Shown piece after piece: positions 1 through 8,515 of a stretch of 64,000 nucleotides of DNA. Position numbers and translations under genes: made by a program. The stretch's first letter is position 1; each line of letters opens with the position of its first letter. Origin of the DNA: Teredinibacter turnerae T7901 (GTDB taxonomy: Bacteria > Pseudomonadota > Gammaproteobacteria > Pseudomonadales > Cellvibrionaceae); contig NC_012997.1 of assembly GCF_000023025.1 (NCBI RefSeq), forward strand, positions 3,531,125-3,595,124. Reading direction: 5' to 3'. The notes below the pieces were generated by a model that was not told where the DNA came from, did no database searches, and saw nothing but the letters and a program-made list of their open reading frames with translations.

Positions 1-178
1 TATCCAGCGCCACCCGACCCGACTCTTGCAAGGTGGAGTATGCTGATAAGCGCTTGGAGCTTTGCACCTGATCACTGTAGACCACAACGCCACCCGCCAG
101 AATAATGCCGCCGACCGCCATAGCTACCAGCATTTCTATCAGCGTTAAACCACGACTATTAAAGATGCTCATTTTCAT
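1..178 (-). CDS. pilW: Type IV pilus minor pilin PilW, N-terminal part only
   Basis: This partial gene runs off the left edge of the window. It reads MKMSIFNSRG followed by LTLIEMLVAM, the type III prepilin leader cut after glycine and the hydrophobic N-terminal helix with the conserved Glu at +5. PilW is an inner-membrane minor pilin that helps prime assembly of the type IV pilus and is processed by PilD. The ATG at 178 lies 15 bases after the pilV stop, with a weak Shine-Dalgarno (CAGGTG) in the gap. The order fimT-pilV-pilW matches the usual minor-pilin operon and supports the name, but only about 59 residues are visible, so PilW rather than another minor pilin rests mainly on position. 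Confidence 0.75.
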   Translation of the reverse strand, partial: MKMSIFNSRGLTLIEMLVAMAVGGIILAGGVVVYSDQVQSSKRLSAYSTLQESGRVALD

Positions 179-193
179 CAATAACACCTGCTG

Positions 194-706
194 TTAAATG
201 TCGACGCCAATGGCATAACGCTGGTCGACGGTTCCATCTCTAGGGATCGCGTCCCACCAGATTTTTATCGCCAACTCCGTACCCACACCATCGCAAGCCG
301 CATTTGCCGCATCACTACCATCGTCCGGCGTTGAATCCAAACACACGACGCCCTCACCTTGAGGCAACATGTTTTGTATATCTCGCGACCACTCAAAGTA
401 ATCGTTGCCAGCCATCTGCGCCGCAGTACAGCCGGCGGCCAGGCATGCAGCGGTTTCCTGCGCTGCGGGCGCATTGTAATTACCAGCCTCCATGCCCGCG
501 GTATTTGCCCGTACCCTGCTGGCCATATCATTCGCGAGCGAAACAGCTTGTGTGCGTAAATAAGCATTGTGATTACTCTCAACACCGCGCTTTTGCATGG
601 ATGCCACGCCAAGCAGCCCAACAGCGAGCACAACAAAAGAAATAATCACCTCGATAAGAGTGAAGCCACCTTGCGCGCGACCTCCAGGTGCATTTAACCG
701 CCGCAT
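194..706 (-). CDS. pilV: Type IV pilus minor pilin PilV
   Basis: A 170-residue prepilin. The leader MRRLNAPGGRAQGG is followed by FTLIEVIISF, so PilD would cleave after the second Gly and methylate the Phe; Glu at +5 is present. After the N-terminal helix comes a motif common in PilV (GVASMQKRG, then QAVSLANDMASR), and a Cys-containing C-terminal region follows (cysteines in the ETAACLAAGC stretch and later). PilV takes part in the minor-pilin priming complex of type IV pili in the inner membrane. The start overlaps the 3' end of fimT by 13 bases, indicating translational coupling, and pilW follows after 15 bases. Confidence 0.85.
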   Translation of the reverse strand: MRRLNAPGGRAQGGFTLIEVIISFVVLAVGLLGVASMQKRGVESNHNAYLRTQAVSLANDMASRVRANTAGMEAGNYNAPAAQETAACLAAGCTAAQMAGNDYFEWSRDIQNMLPQGEGVVCLDSTPDDGSDAANAACDGVGTELAIKIWWDAIPRDGTVDQRYAIGVDI

Positions 707-1272
707 GAGAGGTTACCTCCGCCTTCGCCACCGTTGTGGATGCCATCACCATCGCTATCGCGCGAAGCGCGCACCAGCCCACCCAGATTGACGAGCACTG
801 AGCGCGCGTACATCGCTTCTGTGCTCCCTGCTCGGCAAAAAACAAATTCAGACACCGCGGAATTCATTCCCCTCCCGTTAAACAACACGGGGTTATCCAG
901 CGATATACTCACGCGTGCTCCCAGTGCAGAACCTATACGCACCAACTCCTCTCCTGCATCTAAAGCGCCGTTGGAATTTGGATCGAGAAACACAAGCCAA
1001 CCCTCATTCCAATCGCCGGTGCCACAGTTACGCCCTGCGCTGGTATCGCTCGCACAGATCGCAACGGGGCGTGAGCGGGTAATTGCCGTACTGCGCGCAA
1101 ACGCCAGATCGGATTGCAAGTTGTTCACACCGGCGCGAACAGCGCTCTTTGCGGAGCTGTCTTCGAAACTTGGCACCGCTAGCACCATAAGTACTGCTGC
1201 AATAGCGACCACCACCATCAACTCGATAATGGTGAACCCGCTTTGATTCGCATTTACTGGGATCGATTTCAT
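694..1272 (-). CDS. fimT: Type IV pilus minor pilin, FimT/FimU (GspH) family
   Basis: A 192-residue prepilin. The ATG at 1272 is chosen because it gives a short leader MKSIPVNANQSG before FTIIELMVVV, the canonical cleavage site with Glu at +5; an in-frame start at 1353 would add 27 residues with no pilin feature. The body contains the GspH/FimT pattern (LQSDLAFARSTAITR, ... NEGWLVF, ... FNGRG) and ends in a Gly-rich tail with a terminal Cys. It is the first gene of the minor-pilin operon fimT-pilV-pilW and overlaps pilV by 13 bases. FimT and FimU cannot be told apart here. FimT-type pilins have been linked to DNA binding in natural transformation, but nothing in this sequence proves that role. 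Confidence 0.8.
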   Translation of the reverse strand: MKSIPVNANQSGFTIIELMVVVAIAAVLMVLAVPSFEDSSAKSAVRAGVNNLQSDLAFARSTAITRSRPVAICASDTSAGRNCGTGDWNEGWLVFLDPNSNGALDAGEELVRIGSALGARVSISLDNPVLFNGRGMNSAVSEFVFCRAGSTEAMYARSVLVNLGGLVRASRDSDGDGIHNGGEGGGNLSCGG

Positions 1273-2432
1273 AACACTGTTTAACGCGCGGCCAAGCGCT
1301 CGTTTACTGGTTTGCTTTAACCGTAACTTAGCAACCGCTTGACGATTGACCAACGTAGAGAAGATTAACGGTTGTATCTCGGCACCAAAGGAGGGCTTGA
1401 CAGGCTTTATATTCCATACATAGCAAATATTTACGACTTTATATTCCTTTTAACGATATAAATATAAAAATTCCACCTAAAATTGCAACAAAAAATGCTT
1501 TTTTGACCACATTACGGTAGTGACACGGTAGACATTTTGTGCTTGCTCGCGTCACATTTAAAGGCGTCTTGACCGACATGAGGGCGCCATTGAACAAAAA
1601 TTTAAGATGTTTTATATGTCATTATATTATATTTATGCGCCAATTAAGTGTTCATCGCTATGAAGAAATTCACTCACTTCTCGGCCTAGTGAAACTTTGC
1701 GCGCCATAAGTATGGCCACTGTTGACCTTCCAATGTTGGCCGTCGAAACCGTAACACTCTGCCGCCAATTGCGGCATGTACTGCCAGGAAGCTCTGACAT
1801 TACGTTCACCGTTCACACAGTCTGTGCTAACCGACTCTCGCTATCGACATATCTTGCTTATTTCTTATACCCCGAGTAGCAACAGCCTTAACCTATAAAG
1901 ATACCGCCATGGCTGAGCAACCCCCTAAGCACGAAAACGCACTTCAATTGCGCACGATGGGATGCAAACCGAACCAAATAGACCCTCTACTAATCACATC
2001 ATCACAACATTACTGAACATAAAAAGCACCATTCAACAGCATTTTTGCACCACATATAGTCACAAAATCATATATTTGAGTGCGAATCCGCATTCAAAAT
2101 TTGCAATTTAGTAATTATTCAGAACGTAACTCCTATCCGATACTGGCCGTAGCGAAAAATGGTAATTAAATAACATGTTGTTATTTAATTACTTTTTTCT
2201 TTTCATCGCAGTGGCACATAAGTCAAGCCCTGAGACAGGGCAGGAATTTTTTATTTTGGGAACACATTATGCAGATGGCTTGGCGGCAAATTGAATGGAG
2301 AGGGCGTGTTGACGATTGGAGCGCCCAGACATTTTGAAATGCACTAATAAAAAGCGCTTTTCCACTAGCGCGTTGTAGATGGGGATATCGCCCTTTTTTA
2401 AAACATCACCAAGTGACTTGAAGGAAGCATCC
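1273..2432. other. Long AT-rich intergenic region between pilin and porin genes
   Basis: About 1.16 kb lies between the divergent fimT and porin genes. It is rich in A/T tracts and has no ORF with a credible start, codon pattern or family motif; the 60-codon ORF at 1697-1879 has no recognisable features. The region must hold both promoters. It also contains a perfect inverted repeat with a T-tract at 2162-2192 (listed separately), which would end a plus-strand transcript, so an unannotated small RNA in 1700-2160 is possible. I see no convincing sigma-70 or sigma-54 promoter. The length is unusual for this otherwise compact window. Confidence 0.6.
2162..2204 (+). terminator. Perfect 14-bp inverted repeat followed by a T-tract
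   Basis: The arms at 2162-2175 and 2179-2192 are perfect complements around a 3-base TGT spacer, followed by TTTTTTCTTTT. An AT-rich stem with a T-tract fits a plus-strand intrinsic terminator about 240 bp upstream of the porin start. No gene on that strand lies upstream, so it could end a small RNA, act as a leader attenuator of the porin mRNA, or be an operator for a dimeric regulator. The spacer is very short for an RNA loop, so the stem would have to open by a pair or two. Confidence 0.45.
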
Positions 2433-3620
2433 ATGAACTCGAAGTTTACACTCATAGCTGCAAGCGTAATCGCGGCCACTGGCGCACAGGCCACGTATGC
2501 GGAATCCGCTCTGGAAACTTTAATGAAAGAAAGTAAGACCGGTCTGGACTTGCGATATCGCTACGAATTCGTCGACCAGGATGGCATTGATAATTCCGCA
2601 GATGCCAGCACCCTGCGCACCCGCCTCACATTTGAGAGCGGTAAAGTGGGAGCGGTGTCCTTCAAGTTGGAAATGGACGACTCACGTCCAATCGGCCCTG
2701 CGAACTACAACAGCACTGTTAATGGCAAGTCTGATTATCCTGTTGTGGCGGACCCAAAAGGCACCGATTTGAACCAGGCGTTTGTCAAAGTTGAAAATGG
2801 CGGCTTAAGCGTGATGGGTGGCCGCCAACGTATTCTCTTGGACGACCAACGCTTTGTCGGTGGCGTAGGTTGGCGACAAAATGAGCAAACCTATGATGGT
2901 GCTCGTCTGACCTATAAAGCTGGTGGCTTCTCCTTGGATACCAGCTATATCCTGAATGTGAATCGTATTTTTGGTCCGGAAGGCCCGAATGCCGACTGGC
3001 GAGGTGATATCGGCTTACTAAACGGCGCCTACAGTTTTAACAGCAATCATAAACTTACCGGCTTTTACTACAGCCTCGACTTTGAGGATGCCATTGCGAA
3101 TTCCAGCAACACACTCGGCGTGCGCTACAGCGGAAAATTCGGCCCGGTTAATTTGACAGCAAGCTATGCCACCCAAGAAGACACCGGGGATAATCCAACA
3201 GACTACAGCGCCGACTACTACTTGGTGGATGTGGGTGGAGCACTCCCTGCTAACTTTAAGTGGAACCTGGGCTACGAAGTGCTGGGCAGCGATGACGGTA
3301 CCAAAGCCTTTTCCACCCCCTTGGCAACCTTGCACAAATTCCAGGGTTGGGATGATAAATTCCTTAATACCCCAAATACAGGCATTCAAGATACCTATGT
3401 TGGATTTGGCGGTAAGCCAGGGGGAATAAATTTCCAGGTCACTTATCATACCTACAGCAGCGATGTTGGCAGCATCGACTACGGAACCGAACTGGATGCG
3501 GTTGTGGCAATTCCGGTGAACAAACAAACTAAAGTCGTACTGAAGTATGCAAACTATAGCGCCGACGATTTTGCAACAGATACCTCTAAATATTGGGCGA
3601 TGATTCAGTTCACCTTGTAA
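2433..3620 (+). CDS. Outer-membrane beta-barrel porin-like protein
   Basis: A 395-residue protein beginning MNSKFTLIAASVIAATG, a clear signal peptide probably cut after TYA (AQATYA-ESALETL). The ATG at 2433 is chosen because AAGGA precedes it and the signal peptide starts there; an in-frame upstream start at 2379 would add 18 unrelated residues. The mature part alternates short polar and aromatic stretches typical of a beta-barrel (LRYRYEFVDQDG, LRTRLTFESG, GGRQRILLDDQRF) and ends with a C-terminal Phe-x-Leu strand (MIQFTL), the usual outer-membrane insertion signal. The family resembles alginate-export/OprD-like porins; the substrate is unknown. It is a single-gene unit closed by the strong terminator at 3642. 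Confidence 0.75.
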   Translation: MNSKFTLIAASVIAATGAQATYAESALETLMKESKTGLDLRYRYEFVDQDGIDNSADASTLRTRLTFESGKVGAVSFKLEMDDSRPIGPANYNSTVNGKSDYPVVADPKGTDLNQAFVKVENGGLSVMGGRQRILLDDQRFVGGVGWRQNEQTYDGARLTYKAGGFSLDTSYILNVNRIFGPEGPNADWRGDIGLLNGAYSFNSNHKLTGFYYSLDFEDAIANSSNTLGVRYSGKFGPVNLTASYATQEDTGDNPTDYSADYYLVDVGGALPANFKWNLGYEVLGSDDGTKAFSTPLATLHKFQGWDDKFLNTPNTGIQDTYVGFGGKPGGINFQVTYHTYSSDVGSIDYGTELDAVVAIPVNKQTKVVLKYANYSADDFATDTSKYWAMIQFTL

Positions 3621-3641
3621 CTCGACTAACTCGACATCCGA

Positions 3642-3679
3642 CCCGAAAAAGCCGGCGATTCAACGCCGGCTTTTTCGGG
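3642..3679. terminator. Bidirectional intrinsic terminator
   Basis: A perfect 16-bp inverted repeat, arms 3642-3657 and 3664-3679 around ATTCAA. The GC core GCCGGCG/CGCCGGC is flanked by A5/T5, so it can end the plus-strand porin transcript and the minus-strand ABC permease transcript. Confidence 0.92.
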
Positions 3680-3713
3680 AATTAGCGCTATTATTTGCTC
3701 AATCTGAACCCTG

Positions 3714-4886
3714 CTAATCGCGAAGTATCTGTTCACGCTTGTACAGCGAAAGCGCCACCACAATTAAAACAACTGCACACAACAGTGTGCCACCTACAGA
3801 GAAGCTTAGTTCCGCAAGGCTAAAAGACTCGGCTTTAATTATGCGATCAATTAGAGAAAACTGGCCGAGATAAGGTAGCGCCAATAAAGGCCCGGACATT
3901 GCGGCATCACTCAGTTGCTTAACGAGGATTGGCGCCATTGGCAAAAGGTAAAGAATGCTGATATAGGTTTGTGCTTCCTTTGGCGTACGCGTATAAGCGG
4001 ACGTTGCGAGCAACAGTGCCGCGACAAAAAACATACAGGGCAGCGCAACTAAAAAAGACTGCACAAGCGCTGTGCCGCTCAGATTCAACACGATGTGAAG
4101 ATCATCCATAGGTACCAGCGTAAATATCAGATACACGCAGGCTACCGCGAGGCTCGCAGACGTAGCGACAAAGCCCAGAATTGCCAAATATTTCCCGGTC
4201 ACCAAACGCCAACGCGCGATGGGCAAGGAAAGTAAGGGTTCCAGCGAATTGCGTTCTCGCTCACCAGCAGTGATATCGACCGCCAGATAAAATCCTCCGG
4301 TCATCATGGTGAACATAATCAGGAAATACACCATAAAACCGAACAACATTCCACTGATGCCCTGACTGGAAACATCCTCTTCCACCAGTTTTATCGGCGT
4401 GCTCAAGTCAGCGCTAAGCCCCCGAGCATTCAACCGCCAATACCCCAATTCCGCACTATAGCGACTCAATACACTTTTGAGTTGATTAGCTGCTTTCAGG
4501 GAGTCTTTACTTGAATGGTTCACGTACACAAATAATGGCGCAGGCTTTCCCTCACGCAGCCGCTCGCCGTAAATATCAGAAATTTCCAACACCACTGCCA
4601 ACTCTCCGCTGCGCAGTTTCTCGCGAAAATTTGGCGGTGCCGGCTTTGCGACCAGGTTGTTCTGCAGGAGCATCTGGATCAGATTGGGCGCCTGTTCAGC
4701 GCCCACCACATAAAGATCACTGGTAGCGTCGAAATCGATAACATTGTTTTTCGCGCTGAACAGGATTGGCCCAACCATCAACAGTGGCATTAACACCGGG
4801 CCGTAGATGAGTGCAAAGAAAAACGCTCTTCGATCACGGATATTATCTTTTATTTCCTTTAAAGCGACGGTCCAAATCTGATTCAT
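3714..4886 (-). CDS. natB: ABC-2 type permease, NatB-like
   Basis: A 390-residue inner-membrane protein with one N-terminal membrane helix (about residues 22-45), a large periplasmic domain (about 45-175) and a cluster of five or six helices in the C-terminal half. This is the topology of ABC-2 permeases of the NatB/YhaP type. The conserved segment DITAGERERNSLEPLLSLP after the second helix is the family hallmark. Its start overlaps the natA stop by four bases (ATGA), so the two halves of the exporter are translationally coupled. NatAB of Bacillus exports sodium. The substrate here is not shown by the sequence, and the link to the secreted peptidase upstream could equally mean peptide or toxin export. 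Confidence 0.85.
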   Translation of the reverse strand: MNQIWTVALKEIKDNIRDRRAFFFALIYGPVLMPLLMVGPILFSAKNNVIDFDATSDLYVVGAEQAPNLIQMLLQNNLVAKPAPPNFREKLRSGELAVVLEISDIYGERLREGKPAPLFVYVNHSSKDSLKAANQLKSVLSRYSAELGYWRLNARGLSADLSTPIKLVEEDVSSQGISGMLFGFMVYFLIMFTMMTGGFYLAVDITAGERERNSLEPLLSLPIARWRLVTGKYLAILGFVATSASLAVACVYLIFTLVPMDDLHIVLNLSGTALVQSFLVALPCMFFVAALLLATSAYTRTPKEAQTYISILYLLPMAPILVKQLSDAAMSGPLLALPYLGQFSLIDRIIKAESFSLAELSFSVGGTLLCAVVLIVVALSLYKREQILRD

Positions 4887-5635
4887 TCGGCAGCCTCCAG
4901 AGATTCGCCAATGGCAACCACAAACGCATCTTCCAAATCGGATTGGCCCGTCGTCTCGAGGATACGGGGAAGCGTATCGGCAATCGCAATGGTGCCCTCC
5001 GAGATTATCGCAATGTGATCACAGAGCGCAGCCACCTCCTGCATGATGTGGCTCGAAAAAATGATGCAGTGCCCCTCGTCGCGCAACATACGAATAATTT
5101 TACGCAAACTCCGTGTTGCCATAACATCCAGCCCGTTTGTTGGCTCATCCAACAGTAAATTTTTGGGCTCATGGACGAGGGCTCGAGCAAGACCAATTTT
5201 TGTTCTTTGCCCCTGAGAAAACCCATCGGCACGACGGTGCTCGATTTCCCCCATATCTAACAATTCGATGAGTTTATCGGTACGGGAACGCACGAGACTG
5301 CGCTCCAAACCAGCAATGCGCGCGTAGTACTCAATATTCTCTCTTGCGGTAAGACGCGGATAAACACCCGAATTATGCGGCAAATATCCCAAGCTGAGCC
5401 GAACCTCTTGCGGCTGTTTCGCCGTATCGATGCCATCAATTATGGCGTGGCCATGATCAGCCACCAATAGCGTCGCCAGCATTCTCAGGGTGGTCGATTT
5501 ACCCGCGCCATTCGGGCCTAGTAATCCGGTAATAGCCCCATCCCGCGCACCAAACGAGAGGTCGCGCACCGCATGGACTGCACCCTTTTTCCCCTTGCGT
5601 TTAAACGATTTGTATAATTGCACTGCCTCGATCAC
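4883..5635 (-). CDS. natA: ABC transporter ATP-binding protein, NatA-like
   Basis: A cytoplasmic ATPase of 250 residues. Walker A (GPNGAGKST), the signature SQGQRT, Walker B (NLLLDEPTNGLD) and the switch His (FSSHIMQEV) are all present. The start is set to GTG at 5635: AAGGA lies seven bases upstream and the product then begins at IEAVQLYKSF, the normal start of the domain. A longer frame from 5794 would run deep into the upstream hydrolase gene. The GTG lies 10 bases after the hydrolase stop. It drives the permease encoded next, with which it overlaps by ATGA. Confidence 0.88.
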   Translation of the reverse strand: MIEAVQLYKSFKRKGKKGAVHAVRDLSFGARDGAITGLLGPNGAGKSTTLRMLATLLVADHGHAIIDGIDTAKQPQEVRLSLGYLPHNSGVYPRLTARENIEYYARIAGLERSLVRSRTDKLIELLDMGEIEHRRADGFSQGQRTKIGLARALVHEPKNLLLDEPTNGLDVMATRSLRKIIRMLRDEGHCIIFSSHIMQEVAALCDHIAIISEGTIAIADTLPRILETTGQSDLEDAFVVAIGESLEAAE

Positions 5636-5645
5636 AAGTATTTCC

Positions 5646-7223
5646 TTAGGGCGATGGGCCATTAAAGTCGATAAAGAATGGGTCAGGTTTAAGCACGTTA
5701 AGGCACTGTTCATCAAGCCCTGCAGCGGATGCGCGTTGAACGAACTGGGCCATAAGACGTGGCATACAGCCGATGGCAGCAACCCCATGCCCAAACTCCT
5801 CGACCACTATCTGGTGACTTTGAGTCAGATTTTTAGCCGCCAGCACTGCATATTCCGGTGGTGTAATCGGGTCAACGCTACCCGAGATCAACAACACGGG
5901 GACGTCGGACATTACCGGCTCTTTGAAATTAGGCCCGACGGCGCCAGTGGGCCACAATTCACACAGAGTCATAAAGTCGCGGACTTGATCAGCCCCGATA
6001 TAAGTGTTCTCCAAGTGCAGATTTTCGAGGCTGGCTGGGTCGAAACCAACGAAATCCTCACTGCACATCACACTGTTGTGCATTGCGTTGGCGAAAGTAT
6101 TCTCCAATTTTCCAAGCAGTTTCTTTGCGCTTCGTGCCAGTGGTAAAAAGTTATTATTTGCGTAGGCTTCATGCAACGTGAGTGGCAAAATTGCGAGTGT
6201 TGCTGAATTGTACAACGACAAGCGCACTAGCATTGTTAACTCGTCTTTTCCCAGCGTGTAGGTGCCGTCCTCAGCAGAAACAAATGGGTCCACCACAACT
6301 GTGATCGGGCGTTGTTCCAGTGCGCTAAACAAAGACGCTATTCCCGCTTCCAAACCACCAAAGCGGGTGCTGCAATCCCTATTGTTTGCACAGCGGGTTA
6401 TTAACTGCTCGAGCGCGCGCTGGCTCTCCAAGGCAATGCGCGGCATAAGCGTAATCTGGGGTGGCAATACCCCATCCAACACCGTCGTGCGAATTGAGCC
6501 GGGAAACTCCCGTAAGTACTCCTGGGCAACACGTGTACCATAAGACACCCCGTAAATGTTCCATTGCTCGAACGCCAGAGCTCGGCGTACCAGCTCCAAA
6601 TCGTTTACTGCGATCATCGTGGTGTAAAAACGGGGGTCTGCATCAAGCTGCGCAAGACATTGACGGGTTAATTTGGCCAGTTTCAACTCATCTTCGAGCA
6701 TCTGCTCCTCGTCCACATCGCAGTCCAGACGACCGGATTTCCCCGTGCCTCGCTGGTCCACAATATACATTTCGCGATCTTGACGTATTTTTTCCAGTCC
6801 GCGTCCAGGCATGATAAAGGTTTCGCTGGCGGCACTGCCCGGACCACCATCAATAACCAGCAGCGGATCAGGCTGTGCTTCTCGAGCAATCGCGGGGAGC
6901 CGGCCAACAAAAAGTGTCAGTTGGCGACCGGCGGGTGCTGCGGGGTTCTCTGGTACAACCAAGTAGCCGCAATCCATGGTTTGATAGTGTTGCCGATCCG
7001 GGTCGTGCACCCTGCAGGGGCGGAAACGCACCGCACCTTGAATGGAGATTTCTCCCCCAGCGAGGTAAGTGACATTGTCGAACTCAGGAAAAGCGTCCTC
7101 AACCGGGTTCGCTCTGGCGTTAACAGCGCCGGCAAGCGCCCAGCAGCTTGCAGCAGCCAGCACCGCTTTAATGGCAGGATTCCATAGATTTCGAAGGGAT
7201 AAGACCAGCGCTGATCGCGTCAC
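5646..7223 (-). CDS. Secreted alpha/beta hydrolase, tripeptidyl aminopeptidase-like
   Basis: A 525-residue protein. Residues 1 to about 40 form a signal peptide (hydrophobic AVLAAASCWALAGAV, cut near NARA). The hydrolase core has the oxyanion segment VIDGGPGSAASE, the motif DQRGTGKSG, the nucleophile elbow GVSYG, the acid in SGSVDPITPPEY and the catalytic His in EEFGHGVAA, so the triad looks complete. The C-terminal part matches the TAP-like domain of Streptomyces-type tripeptidyl aminopeptidases and of proline iminopeptidases. It is probably periplasmic or exported and removes N-terminal residues from peptides. It is the first gene of an operon with natA and natB, whose transporter may handle its substrate or product. 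Confidence 0.82.
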   Translation of the reverse strand: MTRSALVLSLRNLWNPAIKAVLAAASCWALAGAVNARANPVEDAFPEFDNVTYLAGGEISIQGAVRFRPCRVHDPDRQHYQTMDCGYLVVPENPAAPAGRQLTLFVGRLPAIAREAQPDPLLVIDGGPGSAASETFIMPGRGLEKIRQDREMYIVDQRGTGKSGRLDCDVDEEQMLEDELKLAKLTRQCLAQLDADPRFYTTMIAVNDLELVRRALAFEQWNIYGVSYGTRVAQEYLREFPGSIRTTVLDGVLPPQITLMPRIALESQRALEQLITRCANNRDCSTRFGGLEAGIASLFSALEQRPITVVVDPFVSAEDGTYTLGKDELTMLVRLSLYNSATLAILPLTLHEAYANNNFLPLARSAKKLLGKLENTFANAMHNSVMCSEDFVGFDPASLENLHLENTYIGADQVRDFMTLCELWPTGAVGPNFKEPVMSDVPVLLISGSVDPITPPEYAVLAAKNLTQSHQIVVEEFGHGVAAIGCMPRLMAQFVQRASAAGLDEQCLNVLKPDPFFIDFNGPSP

Positions 7224-7395
7224 TAAAACTCCTTAAACTGTTTGCGAAAATCCTTGTCCAAAAAATACCCGCCATTGCACGGAGTGCGCGGATTGCGGGA
7301 GCAAAATTGCATCCGGTTGTTCCTCACGCCAGCCCAATCTAGCGGTCGGCGGTCGCCATAGTTGGCAAAAGCGAGATTTCCGGGCACACTCTAAC

Positions 7396-7516
7396 TTTAA
7401 TTTCGCCGAAGCCAGTTTAGCCTACAGCCGCCACACGGCCATGGACAACTGGCCGCAGCGCCAGCCGCTGCCGGGTTACAAGGGAAACTTTGTGGCCTCC
7501 CACACTTGGAAAGGCA
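7396..7516 (+). promoter_or_regulatory. Probable molybdenum-cofactor (Moco) riboswitch upstream of moaA
   Basis: The leader directly before moaA folds into adjacent hairpins: GGCCA/TGGCC at 7437-7454 and GCAGCG/CGCTGC at 7455-7471. Then come GGGAAAC at 7482-7488, CCTCCC at 7496-7501 and GGAAAGG at 7508-7514. From memory, the hairpin array followed by GGGAAAC, CCTCCC and GGAAAGG close to the moaA start is the signature of the Moco RNA motif that controls moaA in Escherichia coli. GGAAAGG also serves as the Shine-Dalgarno, so ligand binding could close the ribosome site. The 5' boundary is approximate. I could not run a covariance model. Confidence 0.62.
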
Positions 7517-7519
7517 TAC

Positions 7520-8503
7520 ATGCACACTATACCAACCCTGACTGATCAGTATCAGCGAAGGTTCACTTACTTGCGCCTGTCGGTTACAGACGCCTGTAAC
7601 TTTCGCTGTAACTATTGTCTCCCTGACGGCTACAGCTGCGACAGCGACGAGCCGAATCTGTCGATACCCGAAATCGCTGCGGTGGCTAATGCTTTCGCAC
7701 TGAATGGTACAAAAAAAATACGCATTACCGGGGGCGAGCCCACGCTACGCAAAGACCTTGCGGAAATCATACATGTCTGTAAAACAACACCCGGCATAGA
7801 ATCAGTTGCGCTTACGTCAAATGGCTATCGAATTACCCGCCTACTCCCAAGTTTAGTCGACGCAGGCTTGGATCAATTAAACTTGAGCGCAGACAGCCTC
7901 CATCCTGCACAATTTCAACTTATCACAGGCCACGACAAATTACAGGAAGTATTAGCGGGTTTAGATCTCGCGCTGGAGCTTGGCTTATCGAAAGTCAAAT
8001 TGAATGTTGTATTGCTGCAAGAATACAATAAAGCCGAAATTGACAATTTTTTTGCCTTCGTTAAACACAAAAATATATCGCTTCGATTTATTGAACTGAT
8101 GCGAACCGGTGACAACGGCGCATTCTTTAACGCACAACATTTTAGTGGCCAGGAAATCGAAACCCGTTTGTTAGAACAAGGCTGGCGCAAGACAGACACC
8201 GGTCCCCATGCTGGGCCCGCGAAAGAATACAGCCACCCAGAGTACGCTGGGAGGATTGGGTTAATAATGCCGTATAGCAAAGATTTTTGCTCCAGCTGTA
8301 ATAGATTGCGAGTCTCCTCCGTGGGGAACTTACATTTGTGTTTATTCGCAGACGAAAACCAATCACTCCGCCCTCTACTGAGCATGCCCTCGGAGCAGGT
8401 CGCTCGACATATCAGGCAATGCGTACTCGGCAAAAAAGCCACCCACGAACTGCACAATAATCTCAGCGGCAGCACACGACATTTAGCCATGCTGGGCGGA
8501 TAG
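7520..8503 (+). CDS. moaA: GTP 3',8-cyclase MoaA (radical SAM)
   Basis: A 327-residue enzyme that, with MoaC, turns GTP into cyclic pyranopterin monophosphate, the first step of molybdenum-cofactor synthesis. The radical SAM cluster motif is CNFRCNYC (Cys 26, 30, 33), followed by the SAM-binding GGEP. The second Fe-S cluster site is the C-terminal FCSSCNR with a later Cys (LHLCLF). The protein ends in Gly-Gly, as MoaA must for activity. The ATG at 7520 is chosen because GGAAAGG precedes it and the product starts close to the family norm. A probable Moco riboswitch covers its leader, and moaB follows 12 bases downstream. moaC, moaD and moaE are not in this window. Confidence 0.95.
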   Translation: MHTIPTLTDQYQRRFTYLRLSVTDACNFRCNYCLPDGYSCDSDEPNLSIPEIAAVANAFALNGTKKIRITGGEPTLRKDLAEIIHVCKTTPGIESVALTSNGYRITRLLPSLVDAGLDQLNLSADSLHPAQFQLITGHDKLQEVLAGLDLALELGLSKVKLNVVLLQEYNKAEIDNFFAFVKHKNISLRFIELMRTGDNGAFFNAQHFSGQEIETRLLEQGWRKTDTGPHAGPAKEYSHPEYAGRIGLIMPYSKDFCSSCNRLRVSSVGNLHLCLFADENQSLRPLLSMPSEQVARHIRQCVLGKKATHELHNNLSGSTRHLAMLGG

Positions 8504-8515
8504 AAAGGGAAACCC

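Noticed and set aside
1697-1879. 60-codon ORF in the pilin-porin gap
   Set aside because: No Shine-Dalgarno, no motif and an erratic composition; the region is more likely non-coding.
2212-2230. Possible sigma-54 promoter (TGGCAC...) before the porin
   Set aside because: The distance between GG and GC is two bases too long and the -12 element TTGC is missing.
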